In this document: positions 33,947 to 45,900 of the stretch, piece after piece
How positions within the stretch are numbered: position 1 is the first letter of the stretch
Layout of the letters: the number at the start of each line of letters is the position of its first letter
Source: Pseudozobellia thermophila
GTDB lineage: Bacteria > Bacteroidota > Bacteroidia > Flavobacteriales > Flavobacteriaceae
Direction of reading: 5' to 3'
DNA: 64,000 bases
Assembly: GCF_900141855.1 (NCBI RefSeq)
Contig: NZ_FQYU01000001.1
Span: 469,402-533,401 of the forward strand
Program-made: the position numbers and the translations under genes
The notes under the pieces: model-generated
Told to the model about the DNA's origin: nothing
Database searches by the model: none
Seen by the model: the letters and a program-made list of their open reading frames with translations, nothing else

Positions 33947-36900
33947 TTATCGATATAGGGTAAAGTGTCCGACAAACTCCCGATCATCATTCTCTCCTTG
34001 AAGTTTAATGATATACCAGTAGTCGCCCGTTGGTAATTCTTTTTGTTTGTAAAGTCCGTCCCAACCACGATCTCCGGCACCCATTCGGTACACCTCCCTA
34101 CCATAACGATCAAAAATTAGGGTTAGTATCTCGGGGAAGCCTTCATCGTTTTTAGGTTTCCAGAAATCGTTCTCACCGTCGCCATTGGGGGTAAAGAAAT
34201 TAGGTATGTCGATGTCGATGAACTCCATGTAAATGCTGGCGGAAGCCTCACAACCGTTCGCATCGACCACGGTTACCACATAGGTGTCCGTTCTGTTGAT
34301 GTAGAAGGTGTTGTCGGATCCATTGTTGACATCGCCGAAATAGATCGTGTACGCTTCCTTGCCACCCGATACCGTCGCGGTTATCTCGTTGATGTTGCTT
34401 TGTTCCACCGTAATGGTCAAGGGATCAAAGTGTTCTATGGCAAAATCATGGGTACTTATACATCCGTTTTCATGGAAAATGGCGATGAAATGATTTCCTG
34501 CGGCAATATCCCTGAAATACGGACTGAGCTGCATTTCGGCGGGATCGACCGTATCCAGGCCATAGATTACCTGTTCCGCCATGGCGGGATCGTCGAGGGT
34601 TATATTGACATAGTTGTTCGGTATCTGTCCGTTACAGCCATAAACAGGCTCTATGGTAGCACCGAGGTTGACACCCGGATCCACGGTAACAAAGACATTT
34701 TCTTCACACCCTTGGTCGTCTTTGATGAAGACGATGTAATCGCCTGCGGCCAAGCCCGTAATGGTATCCCTGTCCTGTACGTAATCCGTTTCGGTGGCCA
34801 ATCGTGTACTGTATGGCGCCGTACCTCCCGTTATGGTCAATTCGATGGAACCGTTTTCCTCGCCTTCGCAAATTTCGGGTAGGGCCAGGGCGGAAACCTC
34901 CAAGGGGGCCGGTGCCGTAATGGTATATTCCAGTTCTATGAAACAACCGTTGCTGTCTTGGGCGATAATGGTGTAGTCGCCCGGTGCCAGCCCATCAAAG
35001 GTGTTTTCGTCGTCAAACCGGTTAAGGTTCGGTGAAATGGCGTATTGATATGGGGCTACCCCACCGCTTAGTTCTACCGTAATGCTGCCGTCTTCCGCGC
35101 CGAAACAGCTTATGTTGGTAAAGTCATTGGCGTCAACTACCGATAAGACCGTTGGTTCGGTAATAACGACTTCTTCTGCAGGGGCCGTACAGTCTTCGCT
35201 TACCACATTTACGTAGTAGGTACCTGCCGTGAGCCCATCGAACTGGCCGAGCGGCTGGGGTCCTGCAATTCGCGATGCGGCACTTAATGAGGCGTCGGTA
35301 TACAATTCGTATTGGTAATTTCCGAGTCCGCCTTCCGCATCGGCATAGATTATGGCGGTGTTGTCACCATTACAGTTGATAAAGGCGGCGCTGGTGTCTA
35401 CGGTCAAGGTCAAGGGATCGATCATATCCTCTTCGATCGAATTCGATTGTACGGCGGTACAAAGGTTGACCGCATCCCTGACGTAGTAGCGATAGGTACC
35501 GGCGGACAACATACCGCTGAGGGGCAGGTTAACACTGTTTCCGGGCATGGCAGTCCAATTGACATTGTCGGTACTGTATTCGTAGGTTCCGCTTCCTCCG
35601 GTGGCGCTCAACTCGAATTCAACGCCTGTAGCACAGGTCAACGGACTTGTTCTGATCAATTGGGCCTGTACCTCGGTAGGATTGGCGATTTCAACGATCA
35701 AGGTCTCATCGGAACAGTTGACCTCGTCGGTTACCGTAATGCTGTAGAAACCGGCGGCCAAACCATTGAACGTCGGGCTGGCCTGGGCCACGGATGTGCT
35801 CAACAGGTTGCTTCCCAAGAGATCGTCGTACACATTTAATCGATACTGGTAAACCGGTGTTATGTTCCTTGGATCTACCGTGGCGCTCACGCTTGCCGTA
35901 TTGTCATTGAAACAAGACAATGAGGTTGCCGAAATACTGGCTACGATATCGTCTGGCCTAATTAGGGTAATATTGTCGGACAGTACGCATCCAAAGGCAT
36001 CCGTAACGGTCACATGGAAGTCTCCCGCGGATAAATTTTGGAACAGGAAGGCCTCAACATTGGTCTCGGTATACACCTGCGAGGTGGTGGTGTTTTCGAG
36101 ACGAATGGTATAGGGTCCCTCCCCTCCGGTCGGATCGACCAAGATACTTCCCTGGTCGTTGGAACAGCTTACGTTCGATTCCTCGGTGATGGCGGCCGTA
36201 ATCGGGTCACTTGGCGCCAATACGGTGATGATATTGGAATCGTCGTCGCACAAAGGCGCACTGGTTTCGGTAATCCGCACATAATAACTTCCTCCAGGAA
36301 GGTTTGATATGACCAAGGGTGTACCGGTATTTCCGGTTCCGCTGAATGCGGCCCCGGGTACCGGGTTATCGTTGATGTCATATACCTGATAGTTATACGG
36401 GCCCGTATAGTTGTTGATGGCTACACTGAAGCTACCGTCGTCCACACCGTCGTTCAAACACTCTTCGTCCGTCAATTTTGTGGCCAAAACTTCAATTACA
36501 TCCGGGTCCTCTATGGTGTGTACGGTTTCGATAACACAGCCTGTATCCAAATTGGTGATCGTTACCCTGTAGTTGCCTACTTCCAATCCTGTAAAGGTTT
36601 CGGGATTGTTGGTAGATGTGATCGTCTGATTGTAGACCACATTTATTCCGGTTACGGTATACTCCAAGTTCGGTGTTGCCGTAGCTGGGCTAACGGTCAC
36701 CCCGACCTCAATTTCCCCGTTGTCCAATGGGGAACAGGCAGCTTCTTGGGTAGTTGTTACGATCGCATCGCTGATTTCTACAAAAGGCAATACGGTATTC
36801 GCGGTGGAAATGGCCGAACATCCCGCATCGTCATATACCCTTATTTCATACGAACCGCCTAAGCCGTCGGTTTCAAAATAGGTAGTGTTGGCACCGTCTT

Positions 36901-39900
36901 GAACAACGCTTCCGTCACGTACGAATACATATCTCACATAAGTACCCGTACCTCCCGATGCATTGGTAAACGATACGCTGGCATTGTTTCCGTTGTTGCC
37001 GTCCGTACATCCATACTGAACAATGCTGATGGGATCTACGGTAATAGCTTCCCGTTCGGTAATGGTAACATCGGTGGTTATTGCGCAATTGTTGTCACCA
37101 CGGGCTTCAATGGTATAGGTTATTCCGGTTGTAGAACCTTCGAGTCCATCAAAGAAAGCGGAGGTCGTGGTAGAGGAAGTAGGGGATATTGGGAATGTTG
37201 CCGTACTTCCGGGTCCCGCCGTGATGGTAAAGGTATAGGGGCCTACTCCATTGTCGGTAACACTAACGGAAATTGTACCGTCATCTGCGCCGTTACAGCT
37301 TACATTGGTAGATGAATCTACGCCTATTACAGGTATTACCGCTGGTTCCAATCTTTGGGTTAGGGTCGTGCTACAGCTATGATCGGCATCTAAATCGGTA
37401 ATCGTAAACACGTAGTCACCAACTTGGGTCAGACCTGTAAAGATTCCAGTAAGGTTACTATCATCTACGGTAGCAGGGGCCGATGATGGGTATTGAACAT
37501 CGTATCTAAAGTTGCCCGAACCTCCCGTTTGGCTAATCGTGATCTGACCGCCCGGATCGGTAACGGAGCAATCTATGGTCTTGACCACCGTGGCAAATGG
37601 CGAGATAGGCTCATGTAGGTCAATGCTTGCGCTTGTGGCGCTACTACAGCCCCATTGGTCACTAACGATCACTTGGTATTCGCCCGCACCCAGACCACCA
37701 AATATAGGAGAAGTCTGTATCGGTCTCAGGTCTTCGAAGGCCGAAGTTACCGTATTGAACACCTGGAGCTGATAACTATAGTTGCTACCCTGTCCGTTAA
37801 GTACATTGATAACCTCGATTTCTCCTTCCAAATCGGTACAATTCGGTTGGTTTATCCTTAAGTCTGCCGTAATCGGTGTTGGGTCGTTAAGCGTAACATC
37901 GGGCAATTGATGTGCACATCCCCTTGAATCCATAACCCAAACTTGGTAGGTTGCCGCGATTAGGTTTTCCGCTTTCGGATTTGGTCCGTAATTGGCAGGG
38001 TCGGTGGTATCGACAACCGGACCGGCCGTATCGAAAATCAGGTACGAATAACCGCCCCATCCCCCGGTAACGTTGGTGACCTCTATGGTTCCGTTGTTTC
38101 CGGGTGCGCAAGTGATATCGGTAAATACCCTGTTTGCGCTGATCGGGTCGCTAGGACCTGCAATTGTGAACATTTCGGAAGCGACACAAGACGGGTTGCT
38201 GTCTTGGGTTACCTCTACGCGGTATTCGCCCGCGCCGATGGCGAAAGGTGTTGTGGGACCTGCATCGGTCGAGGTTCCGGTCGCACCTACAATGAGGGTA
38301 TCATCGCTGGGGTCGACCGTACCTTGTGAATTATAAATTTGCCATGTGAAACCGCCGCCATAGGGCTTGGTGCTATCGCTTATGGTAAAGCTAACGGAAC
38401 CATCTGTCCCGTGACAAACCACATCGACCGTCGTAGCATCGATTTCAAAGGTATTTGGATCTTCAATTTCAAAGGTAGTCTGAACAAAACAACCGGTAAC
38501 GGTATTGGTAACGGTTACTTCATAGTTTCCTACTCCTATTCCGCTAAAGGAATTGGAAGCTTGACCAAGTTGGCTATAGGCATTATCGGTACCTACTACG
38601 GAATATTCGAGTGTTGGACTTCCTGAAGGAGGCGTTACATCTACCCCTATGGTAACCACGGCATCATCACCGGGGTTACAGCTTACATCGGTATCAATGC
38701 TTACCGTAGGATTGCTTATGGCTACAAAAGGCGCTATTATGGCCGTAGTGGTGCCTACACAGCCCTTGTCGTCATATACGTTGATGGTATATGCGCCGCC
38801 TAAAAGGTCGGTTTCGATATAAGTATCGTTGGAGCCGTCCTGAACCACAACATCGGGTTCTACCACAGCAGTGGCCGGATTGTCGTTTTTAATGAATTCG
38901 TAACGGACATATGTGGTTGAACCACCGGTAACGTTTGCCACGGAAATGCTGGCATCGTTCTGGTTGTTGGCCGTGGTACAGCCAAACTCTACTACCGGAT
39001 CCAATGTTACGTTGATGGCGGCAGGCTCGGCGATGGTAATTGGGCTGCTAACGGTCGTACAGTTGTTCGTGGCCACATCGCCCCTAACGGTAACCAAATA
39101 GCCGTTAGGCGTAGTCGTTGGCGCAAGCGCGGTGAAGGTGGCCGAAGTATCTGTCGTACTGAATGGCGCGATACTTACGGGAGTACCGTCGAAGGAGGTA
39201 ATTTCAAAGGTATACGGACCGGTACCATGGTCAACCGCCGAGATCGTAATGGTGCCATCCGTAGCGCCCAAACACGTAACATCGGTTGCTGTAACGGTAT
39301 TGATCACGGGTACTATCCTATCCGGGACATTGACAACGAATTCCCTGTTACACGCTGCACTGTTCGGGGTATTGGTATCATAGATGGTTATTGTATAATC
39401 TCCTGCCGCCGGTGCCTGGTAATCGAACGGATTACCCGGGATGGCCGTCTGGGCGACTGCCGGTACACCGGCCGTGTTGGTAATCGAGTATTCATAACTT
39501 CCTGAACCATCCAATACTTCGATGGTGATAACCGCATCGGGCGATCCGGTACAATCCAATACCTTGGTCAGCTCGGCCTTGGCCGAAAGTACGGGGTTGA
39601 CCACATAACCCAATTGTGAGTTGGTACAGCCATTGCCGTCCATAATGTAAATATCATATGATCCCGGGGCTACATTTTCAAACAGGCCGGCATTGTCCAA
39701 ATAGGTCGTCGGGGCGGGGTCTCCGGCCGGAACAATGGCGTACCGGATGTTTCCTGCGGCCGAACTGCCTACCACGGTAAGGTCGATAGGCGCGCTACAG
39801 TTGTCTTGGGTAACCGAGTCTATGGTCGGGTTCGGCGATAGGTCGAGATGAACCGGGGCCAAGGTTACGGAACAATTGTATTGATCATAAAGTGTAACGG

Positions 39901-42900
39901 TATAGCTTCCTGCTGGTGAATTCACAGGAATTTCAATAGGATTCGAAGTGGTTCCCGTCAAGGGGGTAAATCCGCCAGGACCTGTTACATCGTAGGTGTA
40001 CGGGGCTCCGCCACCACCGGTAACATCGGTAATGGTAATCAACCCTGGAAGGTTACAGGAAATATCGCGGGTAACCGTCGGTGTAGCGTTGATGGCATCC
40101 AATTCTTCCAAGAGTGCGTTCTCGCCACCGCCGATACAGGCATCTGCATTTGATGCATCCACCTGAACCAATCGGATATAGTATTCCCCTTCACCAAGAC
40201 CTGAAACCGTAATTTCATCGTTGTAGGGAACGTTGCTGGCAGAGGGACCGGGTCCGCTGATATCTATGGGTGTTGAATTACCTAGCTCATAGATTTCATA
40301 CCGCATAAATGGGTGGGCGGTATTTGGATTAATGTGGAATGTTATTTCACCTGTCGATGAACCGGAACAGGTAGGTACAATATCCGTAGTAATCTCTATA
40401 GGCAGATTGACACCTGGCAATTCATTCACATTTTCATTGCTCTGGCGCACACAGCCCGCACCGTCCCTAACGTAAAAGACATAGGTTCTACCGGGAACCA
40501 AAAGGGGCAAGCCTGGTGTTTGTGGTGTGGTAGCATCGATATTTTGGAAAATATGGGGCGTTCCGGCCGGTATTGGGGCGGTCCAAATAGCAGTGGCAGG
40601 GTCAAAATTCGCCGGATCGTCGCTATAGGTGTACTCGTAGCCCGGAATCGGGTTTCCTTCGCTACCCAATACACGAACCTGAAGGTCGTTACAATTGACA
40701 ACCACGGCCGCCAAGGTTATATCCAGGTCATCCAAGGGATAAGGAATGGTATATCGGTCAAAATCTCTTTGACAAACCGTACCACTTGGTAGGGTCACCC
40801 GAATGGAAGGGTAGACCTCGGTACCTGAAACACTACCTCTTAATTCATTGGAAAGTTGCCAAGAGGCACCGCCATCATCGCTATATTCTATGGTTCCCCC
40901 GGCCGGAGCGGTGACATTGTCAAACTGGAAACCATATTCGTTGGCGTCAGGGTCATTACATGCCGCCGGCAATATAGGGATGATGTCGGCCGTAATCTCA
41001 ACGGCATTGTTGATCGTTACCGTTGTTGAGGTAACGGTACAACCATTAACATCGGTAATGTTTATTTCGTAGTCTCCCACCCCGATACCGTTAAAGGTCA
41101 GCGAAGGGGTAAATACGTTTGTACTCGTATTGCCATAATCGATACCATCCGCTGGGGATAGATCTACCAGTTGATAGGTGAACGGGGCCGTACCGCCGGT
41201 AATGGTCGCATCTACGGAGCCGAGCCCGTCAAAACATTCGGGGTCGGTGGCCGTACCGCTTACCGATAAAGGAGTGGCGGGAGTGAATATAATATCTTCC
41301 TGAACAAAGGAACAAGAGGGCGATGCTCCATTGTTATCCAGTACATAGACATCATAACCGGCCGGATTGGCGGTCGCCATGGCATTGGTTACGGTCAAGG
41401 TATTGGTTGTGGTATAAAGTCCTGATGGGCTTGTATCTGCCGGTACAATGGCATACACCAAAGTTCCGTTTCCACCTGTGGCGTTGACCGTTATCGATCC
41501 GTCGTTACACGAATTGATAGCAACAACATCAACAGATACTACAAGCTGTGGGTCTATTGTAATGCTTTGTTGTACGGCTGTACATCCATAGGCGTCCCTA
41601 ACGTCTATGGTGTAGGTGCCATTCGATAAATTGTTAAAAGTGTACGTAATAGCGGTACTTGGCGTAGGTGCCACAAAGGGTCCGCCGTTGATACTGAAGG
41701 TATATCCGCCGTTTCCATCGGTAACATCAACCTGAATGGAAGCATCGTTGGTACCGGAATAGCAAGGCGTAGGAGTCGCGTCAAAAGTCGGTACTGCGGG
41801 AGCGGTTACGGTAATCGGGGCATCGATGGCATCACTACAGTTGTTTTGGTCCCTGACACGTACGATATAGTCCCCTGCGGGAATGTTCGGGAAAACGGCG
41901 TTGTTTCCGTTGGTAGCGAAATCATAGGTTCCTATAACGGTGCCCAGGTCGTCCTCCAACTGGTATTCATAGGTGGGCGTACCCCCTATGGCACTGGCCG
42001 TAATGGTAGCACCGGTGTTGTTACAGGTAAAGACTTCCGTAATGTTGGCGAAGGCCTCAACGACATCGGGCTGCGTCAAGGTTTGGTTCAAGGTAACGGT
42101 ACAGCCTGCAACGGGGTCGTTTACATCCCTTACGACAATACTGTGCGCTTGGGCGGCAAGACCGGTAATTTGTTCCGGTGCGCTAAACGGACCAACAAAG
42201 GCCGCTCCGTTCAAGCTGTATTCGAATCCGCCTGCACCGTAGTTGTCGGCGTCTATGGTGATGGTACCCGAGTTGTCGCCGTTACAATCGAGGTTTTCAA
42301 AAGCGGTAATATTGGCTTCAAAGGCATGGCCATCCTCTACGATTACGGTGGTGTCGACCGTACAATCACTGCCATAATTGACCGTAATGGTGTGGTTTCC
42401 TGTGGCGACAGCGTTAAAGAGGTTGCCCGTTTGTGGGGAACCCCCATCGATGCTGTAAGTGTATGAGGCATCGTTTGGAAGAACAGTTATGTTTCCGGTT
42501 CCATCGCAGTTGTATGCCACGGAAGTGGTAAGCGTAGGTTCGGCCGGTAGGGGGGCAATTATAATGTCGGCCAAGGTAATCTCGCAGGAGGTAGCGTTGG
42601 CGTCCCTAACGCGAATACTGTGCGTTCCGTCGCTTAGACCGGTAAAGGTATGTCCGCCCGTGGTAGAGGCCGTCCAAGCGCCTCCATTGATGCTGTATTG
42701 ATAATTTCCTGAACCACCTGATGTTGGGGTGATGCTTCCAACGGTGATCTCTCCATCGGCAAGACAGGTATAGTTTTGTGTAATAGCGGCTTCTGCGACC
42801 AATTGGGCCGGTTCGGTAACGATTACATCCTGGGCTACGGTTTCGCAATTGCTGGCGTCCCTGACACGAACGGGATAGGTTCCTGCCGATAGGTTCGGGA

Positions 42901-45900
42901 AGCTGTTTCCGGTTACATAAGTGACACCGTTGTCGATACTGTACATAAAGGGAGCGTTTCCGCCCGAATCAACGTTAATTGAAATGGCTCCGTCCGAACT
43001 TCCGAAACAGCTTACCGCCGTGGGTGTTGCGGTTATGGCAATAGGGTCGTCCTTGGTTACGGTCAGGGTATACATGGCCTGGCAGTAGTCTGGGGTGCCC
43101 CCGTTGTCGCGTGCGTATACATCGTAATCGCCGGCGACAGAAACCGTTACGGTAGTGTTTGTATTGAAGTCGCCGTCGGTCACGGCGGTACCGTGGTCCA
43201 CTACGGCATAAACGTAGTTGTTGTCACCACCAGCAGCTGAAATGGTGATGTCGGTATCCGAAGCACAGGCGGTAATTCTTGGCGCCGTGGCACTAACGGT
43301 CAATTGTGGGTCGATAGTAAGGGTCTGTAGCGTTCCCGTACAGCCCAATCCATCTTGCACGTTGATCGTGTATGTTCCGTTTGATAGCCCTTGGAACGTA
43401 TGTGTCGTGCTGTTCGCAGGGCTCGGAATGACCCATGGGTTTCCGTTGATACTGAAGGTATAATTGCCGTTCCCATCGGTTACGTCTACTTGAATGGAAG
43501 CCGTATTTCCGCCCGTATAACAAATTGTAGGGGTCACATCGAAGGTAATCGGGTTTGTCGGTGCAACGCTAAGGGCTGCATCAAGGGCATCTTCACACGT
43601 ATTGGCATCCCTAACGCGGACGATGTAATCGCCGGCCGGAAGATTGGGGAAAACGGTATTGTTACCGTTGCTTGCGAAGTCATAGCTTCCGACAACATTG
43701 CCCAGTCCATCCTCCAATTGGTATTCATAGGTAGGCGTACCCCCTGTGGCGCTTGCCGTGATGGTGGCCCCGCCATTGGTACAGGTAAGTTCGGTGGTGA
43801 CGTTCGCGCTAACCACGACGGCGGTTGGTTCCGAAAGGGTATGGGTCAACGTGGTCGAACAAGTGGTCTCATCGGCTTTTCGGAGCTCAATCGTATAGGA
43901 ACCGGCACCCAATGGGGCAGTGGTCGTTACCGGGGAAGTGGTTGCGGCCACGAAGGCACCTCCGTTGATGGAGTATTCGAATCCTGCGGCGGCATTGAAA
44001 TTTTCCACTTCGAACGTAATACTGGCATCGGTTGCCCCATTACAGGATGCATTGGTGGAGCCTGTGATGCTGGCGGTAAATACCTTGCCGGCAACTACGG
44101 TGACCGGGGTTTCGACCGTTTGTTCACAGACTTCGGGCACCTGGTGGATAACAATGTCGTCCAAGGCAAAGTCGTTGCCCCCGTTTCCGGGAATTTCGGA
44201 ACGGATTACAAAATCGAGTGTCGTGTTGCTTCCGGGGTTGAGTTCGGCCGTAAATTCGACCCAATCGTTTTCCCCTGTATTTTTGGCAATTGTACCCGTG
44301 GTGATCGAGCGCACTACGGTGCCCGTTCCCGGTTCCCGAATTTCAATGGTCAGGTTGGGGTCGAGACCGCTTGTACCCTGGCGCAAAAGGTTCATGATAT
44401 ACAGGGTTACACTGATATCCTGGTTGGGAATAATGTCGTTTATTTCCTTGGAATAGATAATCTGGTCCGGCGAAGGCGTACCTACGTTCATGACCAAATA
44501 GCGTCCCTGTCCGGTTCTGGTTCCGGAAGTATGGTCGATAGGGTTGATCCAGGTACCGAACGGAGCGACAATTTCACTGGTTACGGAGTACTCAAAATCA
44601 TTGATATTGCTGTTGGCATCACCCGGAGGGTTGGGGGTTTGATCTTCGTAAGTGTAGCCATTGGTATTCGGACTGGGGATGGTGGGTCCGCTTCCGAAGT
44701 CTTCTATGAGCAATATACTGGGGGTCGGCGGTGTTTGCGACGAGTAATTCGTACTTACGGTATAGGTGCCGGGAGGAACGTTAACAAAGACGTTGCTCGT
44801 GGGGTCGGGGGAGTTGGGAACCCCGTCCAGGGCATAGGTATAGTTGTAGGTGGCGATATCTGGCGTTGCCGTTATGGTTGCCGTACCGTCGCATCCATAG
44901 CTTACCTCGGGGGTCAAGGTAACCTGGGGCTCTTCGGGCTCTTCTTCCACGGTTACGTTCATGGGATACTCGCATGAACCGTCGGTTACGACCACGGTAT
45001 AGTCTCCCGGAGGAAGCACGGCAGTGCTCGAGGCACCATAACTTGCCCCACCGTCAAAACTGTATTGGTACGGGGGGTTGCCGCCTACTACGTTGGTTAC
45101 GCGAACCTCGGCCCCGTTGGGGTCACAGGTCGCGTCACGGGATACCCCTGCCGAGGCACTTAAGGGAAAAGGCTCGTTGAGCAGGTAGGTCTGTGTAAGT
45201 TCACATCCCGAACTATCGAGTACACGGATGGCATAGGAGCCGGCCGATAAATTGACGAAAGTAGGGGTCGACTGGTAGGTGGCCCCGTCGTCGATACTGA
45301 ATTGGTAGGGGGCCACGCCACCACTATAAACGATGGTGATCGAACCGTCGGCATCGCCGCTACACGAAGGTTGCGTTTCGGTAATGGAATCAATGGTCAT
45401 CGCACCATTGTCGTTGATGGTGACTTCGTTCGAAAAGGCGTAACAGTTGTTGGCGTCGATGATAACAAAGGAATAGGTGCCGTCTTCTCCGGGAAAGTAC
45501 TCATCGACACCGTCGGCATCGGTATCCCTCCAACCAAAAGTGAAATTGGGGTCGGTTTCATAGGCATCGCCCGGTATGGAGGCCACGTCCGGGTAGAGAT
45601 CGGTTCCGTTCCTGCTCCAAATAGCATAGGAATAGTCGGGGTTGGGGAACCCGTTGCTTCCCGTCAATTGGATAACTCCCGCCGTACAGCCGATATCGCT
45701 GATGGTCAGGGCGGTTACCGTAGGGTCGGGTATGCGGTCGACCCTTACGTCTTCGGTATGGAAACAACCATCTTCGGTCGAAACCTCGATCGTATAATCG
45801 CCTTCGCTTACATTGAAGGTGTGGGTGTTGCTGGTCTGTGCCGTTTCATCGTCGATCAGGGTACCGTCGTCCCTTCTCAATACGTAGGTATAGTTGGGCT

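Noticed and set aside
43391-44977. A 528-codon plus-strand open frame opposite sprB, and several shorter ones there.
   Set aside because: It lies wholly inside the convincing sprB frame, has no recognisable domain, and arises from the skewed third-codon composition of the repeat gene.
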